From Homoserinimonas sp. OAct 916 (GTDB lineage: Bacteria > Actinomycetota > Actinomycetes > Actinomycetales > Microbacteriaceae): 64,000 nt of DNA. Location: assembly GCF_003260275.1 (NCBI RefSeq), contig NZ_QJHB01000001.1, positions 124,001-188,000 on the forward strand, given 5' to 3'. The position numbers and the translations under genes are program-made. The notes beneath the pieces were generated by a model. The model did no database searches. It was not told where the DNA came from and was given only the letters and a program-made list of their open reading frames with translations. Shown here in pieces: positions 1 through 8,539 of the stretch; the first letter of the stretch is position 1; each line of letters opens with the position of its first letter.

Positions 1-338
1 CTGTCGGTCTCGGCGGCTTCGCAGATCATCTCGGCGGCCCAGGCGCGGGCGGCACGGGACACTGCCGTCCCCGGGCGACAGGCCTCGGCCGTTCCGGGTG
101 CGCCAGAGCGCGTGGACCGGGCCAACCAGGTCACGGTCATCCGCGGCGGCACCGCAAGGAGCCCGATGTGGTCCGGGGTGGGGACCTCCACGAAGACCCG
201 GCCGCGCGCACAGAGAGGCAACGCCGCCAGTGCCAACTCGAGTTCGGCGAACGTCGTCTCATCGCTGGTGAGGAGGAAGTGGGGCGCTCCGGTGGTGTGT
301 TTGGTCCTGGCCGAGTGGCCGGTATGCTGCGTGATCAT
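1..338 (-). CDS. SIP-domain (siderophore-interacting) protein, 3' end cut by window edge
   Basis: The 112 visible codons start at ATG 338 and stay open to the left edge, so the C-terminus is missing. The residues HFLLTSDETTFAELELAL followed by RGRVFVEVPTPDH match the NADPH-binding SIP domain of ferric-siderophore reductases. The match starts near residue 20 with no preceding FAD-binding domain, so this looks like the stand-alone SIP type found in actinobacteria. Such proteins are thought to help release iron from siderophores in the cytoplasm. An iron box lies directly upstream, which supports the assignment. A -10 hexamer TATACT (346-351) ends 7 nt before the ATG and no Shine-Dalgarno is seen, so the mRNA may be leaderless. 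Family assignment is from motif recognition; the enzymatic role is inferred. Confidence 0.75.
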   Translation of the reverse strand, partial: MITQHTGHSARTKHTTGAPHFLLTSDETTFAELELALAALPLCARGRVFVEVPTPDHIGLLAVPPRMTVTWLARSTRSGAPGTAEACRPGTAVSRAARAWAAEMICEAAETD

Positions 339-348
339 CGCCTCAAGT

Positions 349-367
349 ATAGGACAGCCTTACCTAA
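349..367 (-). promoter_or_regulatory. IdeR/DtxR iron box
   Basis: Read on the minus strand the site is TTAGGTAAGGCTGTCCTAT. It matches the 19-bp DtxR/IdeR consensus TTAGGTTAGGCTAACCTAA at 15 positions, including both TTAGG-like and CCTA half-sites. It overlaps the 5' end of the -10 hexamer of the SIP-domain gene, so iron-loaded IdeR would block RNA polymerase. The site is 31 bp beyond the amidase stop codon, hence specific to the SIP gene. Confidence 0.7.
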
Positions 368-397
368 CTCGGCGAGGGTCGAAGGAGATTCTCCGGG

Positions 398-1822
398 TCA
401 CCACTGCACGGGATGTCTGGCCTGCCAGTCGATCACGCGCTCCAATTGTGCCCCGAGCGCGAGCAGGGTCTCCTCCCCACCCGGCCGACCGATCAATTGA
501 ACCCCCATCGGCAGCCCGGTGGCGGTCTGTGCGATCGGCAACGTGATCGCGGGCAGACCGGCCACGTTCACGAATGAGGTGAACGGCGTGTACTGCACCT
601 GTTGGGCGAAGTTACGCTCGGCGTCCTCGGCGTCATACCAGCCGACCGGACGCGGAGTCATTGCCAGGGCGGGGGTGAGCACCGCGTCAAAGCCGGCGAA
701 GAGACGGATGATCTGGGCTTCGAACGCACTGAGCGCGGCGAGCGCCTCTGCGAGCTGCCGGGCGCTGAGGGCCCGGCCCACGGCGACCAACCATTGTGTC
801 AATGGTTCCAGGAGGTGCAACGCCTCGCGCTCGGCCGGGATGCTCGCGGCACCCGCCTGCCAGATGGTGCGGAACGCCGGAGCGTAGCCAGGGGTGGGTG
901 GCAACGCCAGTTGGTCGATCTCGTGGCCAAGGGCGGCGAACTCACGCACCGCTTGGGCCAGGGCATCCTGGGCCTCTGGTGCGATGGTGATCTCGTAGGC
1001 GTCGTCCCAGGGCGTTGTGGTCATGACACCGAGCCGAAAGGTGCCTTCGGCGGCGAGCGCCGCCTGCAGAAGGCTGCCGCTCAACTCGGGCGCGCGCAGG
1101 GTGAAGTGGTGGTCGACACGGCCATCCGAGCGGCCGATCATGCCATCGGCCAGCAGCGCGGTGTCGGCGACCGTGCGCGCCAGTGGCCCGGCCACGGCAA
1201 GGCCGCCGAGACTGCCGATGCCACTGCCGGCCGGGATGAGCCCGCGGGACGGTTTGAGGCCGACCAAGCCGCAGGCTGCGGCCGGGATGCGCACCGACCC
1301 GCCACCGTCGGAGCCTGGCGCGAACGGTAATAACCCGGCGGCGACAGCCACCGCTGCTCCTCCGCTGGATCCGCCGGCACCGAGGCTCATGTCATAGGGC
1401 GTGACCGCGGGCGGAGCCACCAACGACTCGGTGTAGGAGGGTAGGCCGAACTCCGGGGTATTCGTCTTGCCCAGGCTGATCGCGCCGGCATCGTCGAGCA
1501 CCGTGGCGATCTCGTCCGAGGTCTCAGGGATGAACCCGGCGGTCAGTCGGGAGCCGAACCCGCAGGGCACTCCTTTGCGCTGGGTGAGATCCTTGTCAGC
1601 GAACGGCAACCCCCACAGCGTGACCGGCTTCGGCCCGGACTGCTCAAGGGCGCGGGCGGCATCGAGGGCGGCATCCGCTGTCACGGTCACAAAGGCGCCC
1701 AACGGCTCATTCAGCCGGTCGATGCGTTCAAGATAGTGACGGGTCAACTCGACCGGCCCGATGTCACCGGTTTGCAGGGCGTTCCGTTGTTCGAACGCGG
1801 TCAGATCGTGTAGCTCAGCCAT
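398..1822 (-). CDS. Amidase signature-family hydrolase
   Basis: The 474-aa product is a full-length amidase-signature enzyme that hydrolyses an amide bond with a Ser-cisSer-Lys triad. The lysine is in PFADKD (about residue 77), the glycine/serine-rich core is GAGGSSGGAAVAVAAG, and the nucleophile serine is in SDGGGSVRIPAA. Length is normal for the family. It is related to actinobacterial AmiB/AtzF-like amidases, but substrate cannot be read from sequence and the GatA role is unlikely because gatB/gatC are absent. ATG 1822 has only a weak ribosome-binding site (GGGCAG). The gene stands alone: the upstream side is a repeat tract and the downstream gene has its own promoter. Confidence 0.85.
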   Translation of the reverse strand: MAELHDLTAFEQRNALQTGDIGPVELTRHYLERIDRLNEPLGAFVTVTADAALDAARALEQSGPKPVTLWGLPFADKDLTQRKGVPCGFGSRLTAGFIPETSDEIATVLDDAGAISLGKTNTPEFGLPSYTESLVAPPAVTPYDMSLGAGGSSGGAAVAVAAGLLPFAPGSDGGGSVRIPAAACGLVGLKPSRGLIPAGSGIGSLGGLAVAGPLARTVADTALLADGMIGRSDGRVDHHFTLRAPELSGSLLQAALAAEGTFRLGVMTTTPWDDAYEITIAPEAQDALAQAVREFAALGHEIDQLALPPTPGYAPAFRTIWQAGAASIPAEREALHLLEPLTQWLVAVGRALSARQLAEALAALSAFEAQIIRLFAGFDAVLTPALAMTPRPVGWYDAEDAERNFAQQVQYTPFTSFVNVAGLPAITLPIAQTATGLPMGVQLIGRPGGEETLLALGAQLERVIDWQARHPVQW

Positions 1823-1890
1823 CTGCCCAGCCTACGGGGCGCCCCCATGGCGGGCTCAGCCGTGCGTCTTTCAGGGCGGCAGCACTCAAA

Positions 1891-1980
1891 CAGGCAGGAG
1901 TCAAACAGGCAGTCAACCAGGCAGTCAACCAGGCAGTCAACCAGGCAGTCAACCAGGCAGTCAATCAGGCAGGAGTCAAC
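1891..1980. repeat. 12-bp tandem direct repeat array ending in the ung stop codon
   Basis: Four perfect units and one variant of caggcagtcaac (1906-1965) are flanked on each side by a 15-bp version, caggcaggagtcaa(a/c) (1891-1905 and 1966-1980). On the minus strand every unit contains TGA, and the last unit supplies the ung stop codon (1976-1978). The array fills most of the gap between ung and the amidase gene. There are no spacers, so it is not a CRISPR. The pattern fits replication slippage from a copy at the end of ung. Confidence 0.95.
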
Positions 1981-2710
1981 CAGGGAGCGACCAGTCGATC
2001 GGTTCGGCACCGAGCTCGCGCAGGGCGTCGTTGGCCCGGCTGAACGGCTGGGATCCGAAGAATCCGCGCCTGGCCGACAACGGGCTCGGATGCGCGCTCT
2101 GGATGGTCGGGATCTCGCCCATCAGCGGCGCCAATTGCTGGGCGTCCCTGCCCCACAGGATTGCCACAAGCGGACTGCCACGGTTCACCAGCGCCCGGAT
2201 CGCCTGCTCCGTCACCGCCTCCCAGCCTCGCCTCCGATGCGACGCGCTGAGCTGGGGCCGCACAGTCAGCACCCGGTTCAGCAACATGACCCCGCGTTCG
2301 GCCCACACGCTCAAATCGCCGTGGGCGGGCGGAGTGACACCGACGTCGTCGAACAGTTCACGGTAGATGTTGATCAGGCTGCGCGGCAGCGGCCGAACCT
2401 CCGGGTCAACAGCGAATGCCAACCCGATCGAGTGGCCCGGCGTCGGATACGGGTCCTGGGCGACAATCAGCACCCGTACCGCCTCGAACGGATAGCGAAA
2501 CGCCCGCAGCACGTTTTCTGGACTCGGCAAGAATTCTCGGCCGGCCTGCTGCTCCTGGTCAAGAAACGTGGTGACAAGCGCCAGTTCATCTGCCACCGGC
2601 GCCAGCGCTCTCGCCCAACCTGGATCAATGGGTGGCCACATGATCTGCCCCGCCGCGCTGCTGCCGGAATCCGGACGGTCGCCGGTCACTGGGCGAGCTG
2701 CATCGCTCAT
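1976..2710 (-). CDS. ung: Uracil-DNA glycosylase (family 1)
   Basis: The enzyme removes uracil from DNA to start base-excision repair. Diagnostic motifs are the water-activating loop [16 protein letters not shown] and the leucine-loop motif [13 protein letters not shown], with the N-terminal MWPPIDPGW region typical of actinobacterial Ung. ATG 2710 is chosen because it overlaps the stop of the upstream phosphoribosyltransferase as ATGA, giving 244 aa and translational coupling; an in-frame ATG at 2764 would add 18 residues lying inside the upstream gene. The usual first residue of the catalytic loop is Gly; here it is Ala. The stop codon sits inside the first unit of a tandem repeat. Confidence 0.92.
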   Translation of the reverse strand: MSDAARPVTGDRPDSGSSAAGQIMWPPIDPGWARALAPVADELALVTTFLDQEQQAGREFLPSPENVLRAFRYPFEAVRVLIVAQDPYPTPGHSIGLAFAVDPEVRPLPRSLINIYRELFDDVGVTPPAHGDLSVWAERGVMLLNRVLTVRPQLSASHRRRGWEAVTEQAIRALVNRGSPLVAILWGRDAQQLAPLMGEIPTIQSAHPSPLSARRGFFGSQPFSRANDALRELGAEPIDWSLPG

Positions 2711-3261
2711 GCGGGTGTTCGTTTGGTCACCGGGGGCAACGTCGACCACGGGAACATGATCCACCGGTCGGTGGCCCGCCAGACGTAGTGCGGTTCGCAG
2801 ATCGTGCGCGGCTTGACGTAGAGGCAGGCCGTGCGCACCTCGGCTCCGACGGTCTCCAGGAGTTCCACCACGTGGGCGAGCGTGCGCCCCGAATCCGACA
2901 CGTCATCGACCAGCAGTACACGTGCCCCAGCCACCGCGTCGTTGTCGAGGATTGGGGGCAACACCACGGGGTCTGGCAGCGTTGCGGGCCCGTCGGTGTA
3001 GAACTCGACGTTGAGCGCTCCGCAGCCCTTCACGCCCAGGGCGTAGGCGAGCGCGCCTGCCAGCAACATTCCTCCGCGTGCGATGGCGATCACGAAGTCA
3101 GGTTCGAACCCGCTGTCAGCTACGCTCGAAGCCAGTTCGCGGGTGGCCTGGCCGAACCGGCGCCAGCCGAGAACCTCCTTGCCGCTCCCCGCCGCCGTCT
3201 GCGCCACTTCAAGCTCGTCGGGTTCGGGTATCTCTGGCAGTGACTGCGTGTCGCGCTTCAT
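2707..3261 (-). CDS. Type I phosphoribosyltransferase-domain protein
   Basis: The 184-aa product carries the PRPP-binding signature [14 protein letters not shown] (about residues 112-125) and an upstream [14 protein letters not shown] loop, so it has the PRTase fold seen in hypoxanthine/xanthine-type purine salvage enzymes. Actinobacteria carry a conserved family of this length annotated only as phosphoribosyltransferase. The base specificity is not evident, and a regulatory PRPP-binding role is possible. It overlaps ung by four bases, so both are probably on one transcript. ATG 3261 has no strong ribosome-binding site. Confidence 0.8.
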   Translation of the reverse strand: MKRDTQSLPEIPEPDELEVAQTAAGSGKEVLGWRRFGQATRELASSVADSGFEPDFVIAIARGGMLLAGALAYALGVKGCGALNVEFYTDGPATLPDPVVLPPILDNDAVAGARVLLVDDVSDSGRTLAHVVELLETVGAEVRTACLYVKPRTICEPHYVWRATDRWIMFPWSTLPPVTKRTPA

Positions 3262-3389
3262 ATGCTCACGCTAGTCGCCGAGAGACACCCCTGTTGCACC
3301 ATCCGTTGCTCAGGATGCGCCAGCCTTCCGCGGTACGTCTGCCTGCTGCTCACGTTCGGCCGAGCTCGGCGATCTCTGCCGGCCCGGCC

Positions 3390-4034
3390 TCAGCCGTATG
3401 TCGGCTGTTGGGGCCAGCCGGCCGGGGAGTCCTCCCAGTCCTCCTGGCGGCCATAGGGCGCCAGGTCGAGCATGTTGTTGACGAACAGCAACCGATCAAC
3501 CCCTCGGGACACGGTCGAATAGGTGCGGTAGATGTCGTCGCCGTCACGCAGGAACACCGAGAGCATGAACCCGCCGTCGCCGCCACAGTCCCGGTAGAAC
3601 GTAGTGCCTCGTGAGGACACGAACGGGAGCGTCCATCCCTCCCTCTCCATCAGCCGTTCGATCTGACCGATCGGCATCTCCGAGACCGTGGCCCAACTGA
3701 GCCCCGCCTCGGCAAGGGTTGCAAGATCGGTGACATTGCGCGTGAAATGGGTGCAGCCCGGACAGAACCCGTCAGCTCCCACGTCCATGAATTGGTAGAC
3801 GGCCAGCTGGCGGTTATCGCCGAACAGGGCTCGCAATGTGGTGGTGCCGGTGGCGGTCGTGAAGGTGTAGTCACTGAAGCGGGCCATCGGCAGTCTTCGG
3901 CGGCGCGCCGCAAGCGCGTCCAGCGACCGCGTTGCGGCCTTCTCCAGCACCATCAGTTCATCACGCGAACGCTGCCACGCGGCCGCGCTCACCACCGGCG
4001 GCAACGCCGGAGTGGCTTCCCGTGCCTGATTCAT
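3390..4034 (-). CDS. DUF899 family thioredoxin-like dithiol protein
   Basis: The 214-aa product has the DUF899 layout: an N-terminal helix region (AAWQRSRDELMVLEKAATR), a thioredoxin-like core and the motif GFCPGCTHF, whose CPGC pair is the expected redox-active dithiol. The C-terminal YRTYSTVSRGVDRL segment is also typical. It is predicted to be a cytoplasmic thiol-disulfide oxidoreductase, but no substrate is known. ATG 4034 is preferred since the frame further upstream runs through the response-regulator gene without family similarity. It lies 80 bp downstream of the regulator gene on the same strand, so co-transcription is possible but unproven. Confidence 0.8.
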   Translation of the reverse strand: MNQAREATPALPPVVSAAAWQRSRDELMVLEKAATRSLDALAARRRRLPMARFSDYTFTTATGTTTLRALFGDNRQLAVYQFMDVGADGFCPGCTHFTRNVTDLATLAEAGLSWATVSEMPIGQIERLMEREGWTLPFVSSRGTTFYRDCGGDGGFMLSVFLRDGDDIYRTYSTVSRGVDRLLFVNNMLDLAPYGRQEDWEDSPAGWPQQPTYG

Positions 4035-4114
4035 GCCAACACTGTACGCCGCGTTGCGGGCGACGAATAGACCCTGTGCAGCCTCGTGGGAAATTCCGCC
4101 AGAAGTTCTTCGGG

Positions 4115-4789
4115 TCATCGGCCGAGCCCTGCCGAACGAGCCCAGTCGATCAACTCCTCGCGCGAAGACGCACCGAGTTTTCGCGGGATCGACGCAAGGT
4201 AGTTCCGAACCGATTTGACGCTGAGATGCAGGGTGCGGGCGATCTGCTCCGCCGTATGACCCGCAGCGACCAGATCGACCACCTCCCGCTCTCGGTCGCT
4301 CAGCAGCGGCAACGGGGGCTGCCACCGGCCGGTCGCCGTGGCCTCCGTCAGCCGGCCGGCCACCGCGGAACTCAACAGAAGATGACCCTTCGCCGCCGCC
4401 CGAATCGCGTCGATCAGCTCGGACTGCTCGGCCCCCTTGAGCACATAGCCGAGCGCACCGAGTCGCAACGCCTGGTTCAGTTGCTCTCCCGGCTCCACCA
4501 TGGTCAGCATGACGATCGCCAGCTCGGGTGCGGATCGGCGAATCGAGCCAATCGCATCGATGCCGCTTGTCCCGGGCAGTTGGATGTCGAGAAGCATCAC
4601 GTCTGGCCGGGCCTCCACAGCCACCCGAACCGCGGCCTCGGCGTCGGCGGCCTCGCCGACCACCTCCATGCCGGCCACCGAGGAGATCAAAGCTTTGAGC
4701 CCGCCTCGAAACAGGGTGTGATCGTCGACGATGACGATCCGGATCGGGGGCGCCTCGGGGGCCGAAACCGCAATCGATTCGTCAGCCAC
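4115..4789 (-). CDS. NarL/FixJ-type response regulator
   Basis: The 224-aa protein has an N-terminal receiver domain (IRIVIVDDHTLFRGGL, phospho-acceptor Asp in VMLLDIQLPG, conserved Lys in GYVLKG) and a C-terminal LuxR helix-turn-helix (LSDREREVVDLVAAG, TAEQIARTLHLSVKSV). It should bind DNA when phosphorylated by the kinase encoded just upstream. GTG 4789 is chosen: it overlaps the kinase stop codon by 8 bases and gives the usual family length; an ATG at 4813 is the alternative. The targets are unknown; the neighbouring membrane protein and DUF899 genes are candidates by position only. Confidence 0.9.
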   Translation of the reverse strand: MADESIAVSAPEAPPIRIVIVDDHTLFRGGLKALISSVAGMEVVGEAADAEAAVRVAVEARPDVMLLDIQLPGTSGIDAIGSIRRSAPELAIVMLTMVEPGEQLNQALRLGALGYVLKGAEQSELIDAIRAAAKGHLLLSSAVAGRLTEATATGRWQPPLPLLSDREREVVDLVAAGHTAEQIARTLHLSVKSVRNYLASIPRKLGASSREELIDWARSAGLGR

Positions 4790-6935
4790 GGTCAACCGCC
4801 AGGGCGGCTTCATCGGCGCCACCGGGGGAAATATCAATATCACTGCCGACGGCGAGCGCGCGGCCTGCCGGGCGCAGGGGCCCCTCCACCGGCAGCTGTA
4901 CCCGGATGATCGCCCCATCCTCGGAACCGGAGACACTGAACGTTCCGCCCAGGGCTTCGGCCCGCTGCCGCATCGAGGACAGCCCCACACCTTCGCACGG
5001 CTGCGCGACGCCCGGGCCGAAGCCGCTGCCGTCGTCACGGATGGTGAGTACCACCTCTCGCTGGCCGAGCCCCGCGCCGCCTACCGGCCCCAGCTGCACC
5101 ACCGCCAACTGCACCACCGCTGTCGACGCCTCCGCGTGCCGGCGAACGTTCTCGAGTGCCTCCGCCACGATGCGGAACACCGCGGTCTCCACTGCGGCCG
5201 GCAGCGTTTCGTCCACGCCCTCTGTCTGCAGGTCGACCGTCGGCCCCGAAGACTCCTGCCTCCTCACCAGGTGTTGCAGGGCTCCGCAAATCCCGAGCTC
5301 GTCGAGCAGCGGAGGCCGGAGCCCGCGCACGATCGTTCGGATCTGGTCGACCAACCCGCGCAGGTCGGCCTGCGCTTCATCCACCAGGCTGCGCGCCTCG
5401 CCCGGTCGCCTCGCCGCCAGGTTCGCGGAAGCCTGCAATTTGAGGATCGCGGCGCCCACGGTCGGGCCCAGACCATCGTGCAATTCATTGCGCAGGCGTA
5501 CCCGCTCGTCTTCAACCGCCTGGGCCGTGGCCGCGCGCCCGCGCACCTCTCGCTGTTCGGCGAGCCGGAGAGTCTGCAAAACCTGCAGCGCATCGACCAC
5601 CGGCGCCAGCGGGGAGGTGTCGCGGTCGACGGCCGACGTCACCCACGCCCCGTCATCGGTGACCCCCAACAGATCGGCGCTCAGTGTATCGGCGCTCAAT
5701 GTATCGGCGCTCAGTGTATCGGTGCCGAGCCCACCTGCGCCCAGCGCATCGACACGGAGCACATCGTTTCCCAGCGCGGAGCGAACCTCGCGCAGGGCGT
5801 GTTCGAGCTGGGCGTGCGGCGTACCGCTGGAACGCATCCGTTGCAGCAAACGGGCAACGAACTCGGCCGGCGCCGCGTCTCGGCCATAAACCAGGCGCAC
5901 GACCGGCGGCCGCAGCACGAGAAAGACGGGATGCACGACGGTGGCGATCACCGCAACGGTGACCACCGGAACCAACACGCCGACCCCCGTGCCGAGCGCG
6001 CCGCCGAACCCGTCCGCCAGTTGCGAGACGGCGACGAGAACGGCTACGGCGACCAACGCCAGGTATCCGGATGTGAAGACGGTGCCGAACACGCCGCGGG
6101 CGTCCAACCAGGTGGAGCTCACCACGGCCGACGTAATACTGACGGCGAGGAACTGAAACGCCGCGACAACGAGAAACTGTGTGACGAGGTCGGCGGCGGA
6201 GCCCGGTCGCCCCCATGCAGCGGCCTGCACCCAGCCAGCCGCAAGCAGCGCGGCGATCGACACCACCACGGCGAGCACCAGCACCAGGCCGAGCCGGCGT
6301 GCGCGTGTTCGATCGTCCGCAGAGCGGATGTTGACGAAGACGGCCGCCGGGAGCCCGGCCAGGAGTGAGAGCCAGCTGGCGGCGACCAGCCAACCGGGCA
6401 CCACCTCGGACTGCCCCAGTTGCTGAATGAAGGGGGAAATCGTGACCACCGCCGCCGGCAAAAGGAGCCCCGGAGTCCACCCCGCGGTGAACCGGCCGCG
6501 GGGGAAGACCAAAAGAAAAAGGATGAGGGCGAGAACTCCGGCTGATTCCAGCACGACCGCCGCCGGCGCCGCGGGCGACCAATGCGCAGCCAGGTGCGGT
6601 ACCGTCTGCGGAAAGCCGACGGCCAGACCGGCGAGCACGAAGGCGGCCGCGCGCCCGAGCCCCGGCAAACGGCACAGCATGGTCGCCGCGACCAGGCAGG
6701 TGCCGGCGAAGATCGTGGCGAGCACGAGCCCGACCGCGACATAGAGGTCGCCGGGCATCGACGCGGAAAGCGCCTGGGCCGCCTGCCGGCGCGCATCCCA
6801 CGCCGCCGGCAACGAGGCCAGGAACGTCACCGCGGCCACGCCGATGAACAGCCAGACGGCGACCGCCCACACGCGCGCCGACGGCGACTCGCTGCGGTCG
6901 GCCACCTGCCCCGTCGCAGGTGTGGGGGCGCTCAT
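4782..6935 (-). CDS. Multi-pass sensor histidine kinase (HisKA_3 type)
   Basis: The 717-aa protein has about ten hydrophobic segments in residues 20-390, with no recognisable sensor domain, followed by a dimerisation/phosphotransfer region with the phospho-acceptor histidine in LRNELHDGLGPTVGA (about residue 480). The ATPase domain shows an N box (IVAEALENVRRHAEAS), G1 (DDGSGFGPG) and a G2-like GVGLSSMRQRAEALGG. Between membrane and kinase parts is a short in-frame repeat (TLSAD three times). ATG 6935 overlaps the stop of the upstream membrane-protein gene as ATGA, and the regulator gene overlaps its 3' end, so the three form one operon. The signal is unknown. Confidence 0.9.
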   Translation of the reverse strand: MSAPTPATGQVADRSESPSARVWAVAVWLFIGVAAVTFLASLPAAWDARRQAAQALSASMPGDLYVAVGLVLATIFAGTCLVAATMLCRLPGLGRAAAFVLAGLAVGFPQTVPHLAAHWSPAAPAAVVLESAGVLALILFLLVFPRGRFTAGWTPGLLLPAAVVTISPFIQQLGQSEVVPGWLVAASWLSLLAGLPAAVFVNIRSADDRTRARRLGLVLVLAVVVSIAALLAAGWVQAAAWGRPGSAADLVTQFLVVAAFQFLAVSITSAVVSSTWLDARGVFGTVFTSGYLALVAVAVLVAVSQLADGFGGALGTGVGVLVPVVTVAVIATVVHPVFLVLRPPVVRLVYGRDAAPAEFVARLLQRMRSSGTPHAQLEHALREVRSALGNDVLRVDALGAGGLGTDTLSADTLSADTLSADLLGVTDDGAWVTSAVDRDTSPLAPVVDALQVLQTLRLAEQREVRGRAATAQAVEDERVRLRNELHDGLGPTVGAAILKLQASANLAARRPGEARSLVDEAQADLRGLVDQIRTIVRGLRPPLLDELGICGALQHLVRRQESSGPTVDLQTEGVDETLPAAVETAVFRIVAEALENVRRHAEASTAVVQLAVVQLGPVGGAGLGQREVVLTIRDDGSGFGPGVAQPCEGVGLSSMRQRAEALGGTFSVSGSEDGAIIRVQLPVEGPLRPAGRALAVGSDIDISPGGADEAALAVDRG
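5673..5717 (-). repeat. 15-bp in-frame tandem repeat coding TLSAD
   Basis: Three near-identical copies of atcggcgctcagtgt (5673-5687, 5688-5702, 5703-5717; the middle copy differs at one base) lie in the kinase gene. The 15-bp unit keeps frame and encodes TLSAD repeated in the linker before the phosphotransfer domain; flanking DTL and ADLLG are degenerate extra copies. Copy number could vary between strains without breaking the gene. Confidence 0.9.
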
Positions 6936-7540
6936 GGCTGGAGCTTAGCAAAACCTCTGCCGCCGAAATCTCCGGTCGTTGCGGTGATCGCCACCGCCAC
7001 CCACACCGCCGCCATCCAGAGGGAGTTCAACGGCAACAGAAACATCATCGGCAGCAGCAACGCGACGCCGATCCCGACCCAGAGGGGGAACGCCTGGGCG
7101 CGCCAGCCGCTGATGCCGACCGCGATCAGGCTGGCAGCCGCGAGGCCCGCCTCGGCGAGGAACAGCTCAAACGGCGGTTCGGTGGCGCTGACGAAGACGG
7201 CGATCATCGTCACCCCGGCCGCGATCATGGCGACGACGGCCAGCCACCACGCGACCCGCCAGAGCCCCAGGGCACTGCCTGCACGGCGGGCGATGAACAG
7301 CAGTGCCACGGCTCCGAAGACGAAGGACGCACCGACCAGCGCCTCCGAGGCACGTCCGGCAACTGTCGCATGATCGCCCATGTTTTCCGTGGCGACCATC
7401 CACAAGGCTGCATTCCCCAAAAGGAATACAGCCGCCACGACCGCGGCGCTGCGGGGCAGCAACCTGCCGCCGGTCGTCTCCGGAGCGGCTGAAATGTCTG
7501 CGCCGCCGCGTGAACGTATGGGTGTGTGGGTGTTCGGCAT
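6932..7540 (-). CDS. Six-helix membrane protein of unknown function
   Basis: The 202-aa product has about six predicted transmembrane helices (for example AVVAAVFLLGNAALWMVA and ASFVFGAVALLFIA) and no catalytic motif that I recognise. It is translationally coupled to the downstream sensor kinase through an ATGA overlap, so it may be an accessory sensor or simply part of the regulated output of that system. ATG 7540 is chosen because AGGGAG lies just upstream; in-frame upstream starts (7558, 7666) lack a site. The gap 7541-7662 before the dehydrogenase gene holds the likely operon promoter but no clear element was seen. Confidence 0.7.
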   Translation of the reverse strand: MPNTHTPIRSRGGADISAAPETTGGRLLPRSAAVVAAVFLLGNAALWMVATENMGDHATVAGRASEALVGASFVFGAVALLFIARRAGSALGLWRVAWWLAVVAMIAAGVTMIAVFVSATEPPFELFLAEAGLAAASLIAVGISGWRAQAFPLWVGIGVALLLPMMFLLPLNSLWMAAVWVAVAITATTGDFGGRGFAKLQP

Positions 7541-7662
7541 GATTCTCCCTGGGTTCATCTCGGCAGCTGATCGGCCGGATGCGCCCAGTCTGCGTCGACC
7601 GGGTTCCCAAAATTGTGGGATCACGTCCCGAATTCCCGACCGCAGCCCCGCAGACTCAGCGG

Positions 7663-8439
7663 TCACCCTCGGGGGGTCAGCGCGCCTCGAATCACCTTGT
7701 GCGGCGCGGCCTGAGCAACCGGCTTGATCGTGATCAGGTCAAGGTTCACGTGCGCGGGCAACTCAATGGCGTGAACGATGACTTCGGCCACGTCAGCTGC
7801 CGACAAAGGCTCGGGCACGTTGTCGTAGACAGATTCCGCTTTCGCCTGGTCACCGCCGAACCGCACCAGCGAGAACTCCTCGGTCTTCACCATTCCCGGC
7901 GCCACCTCCAACACCCGGATCGGCTCCCCGGCCAGCTCAAGCCGCAGAACCTGGGTCATCGCGGCGGCCGCGAATTTGGCCGCGTTGTAGCCGGCACCAC
8001 CCTCATAGACGACATGCCCGGCGATCGAGGTGATGTTGAGTATCGACGCGCTCGCTCCTGGCACGACCCCGCTGCGCAAAAGCGGCAGCAATGCCCGAAT
8101 CACCTGCTGAACGGCGATGACGTTGATCTCGAACATCCACCGCCAGTCCTCCGGCGTCGAGTTCTCCACCGAGTCAGCGCCCTTCGCCCCGCCGGCATTA
8201 TTGACCAGCGCGTGGATCGGCCCGTTCGCGGCGAGAAAGTCGCGCAGTGCCGTCACATCGGCTGGCCGGGTCAGGTCGGCGACGAAGGTCTCGGCGCCGG
8301 TTTCGGAGGCGAGTTCGGTGAGCCGGCCGGCACGCCGGGCGACCCCGATCACCCGCCAGCCGTGCTCCCGGAACAGTTTCGCCGTCGCGTAGCCGATACC
8401 ACTGGAGGCACCTGTGACCACCACCGTCTGCTGCACCAT
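7663..8439 (-). CDS. Short-chain dehydrogenase/reductase
   Basis: The 258-aa enzyme is a classical SDR. The nucleotide-binding motif VVVTGASSGIGYATAKL is at the N-terminus, the structural NNAG motif is in LVNNAGGAKG, and the catalytic Ser and Tyr-x3-Lys are in NITSIAGH and GYNAAKFAAA. An Arg pair after the glycine motif (VARRAGRL) suggests NADP preference. It closely resembles the YdfG/SDR oxidoreductases acting on serine-type 3-hydroxy acids, but substrate is not proven. ATG 8439 has a GGAGA ribosome-binding site 6 nt upstream. It stands downstream of a broken transporter gene. Confidence 0.88.
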   Translation of the reverse strand: MVQQTVVVTGASSGIGYATAKLFREHGWRVIGVARRAGRLTELASETGAETFVADLTRPADVTALRDFLAANGPIHALVNNAGGAKGADSVENSTPEDWRWMFEINVIAVQQVIRALLPLLRSGVVPGASASILNITSIAGHVVYEGGAGYNAAKFAAAAMTQVLRLELAGEPIRVLEVAPGMVKTEEFSLVRFGGDQAKAESVYDNVPEPLSAADVAEVIVHAIELPAHVNLDLITIKPVAQAAPHKVIRGALTPRG

Positions 8440-8539
8440 GATTGTCTCCGTTCCGGCCGCTGAAAAGCGTGCCTGATCCATCAACGTTACTTGTCCGGCG
8501 GAGCATACACTTCCGGCCGACCTGACGCCTGCCCGTTGA

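Noticed and set aside
1891-1980. CRISPR-like array
   Set aside because: Units are 12-15 bp and directly joined with no spacers, and no cas genes are present.
1801-2010. A short open frame through the 12-bp repeats with a repeating VDCL peptide
   Set aside because: It arises only because the repeat length is a multiple of three; it overlaps the ung and amidase ends and has no ribosome-binding site.
3390-4325. Longer DUF899 protein starting upstream at 4325
   Set aside because: The added 97 residues are translated from the opposite phase of the response-regulator gene and carry no family similarity.
8487-8539. Arginine-rich C-terminal tail of the MFS protein
   Set aside because: It is produced by the extra G in the homopolymer; the alternative frame gives the expected membrane segment and a nearby stop.
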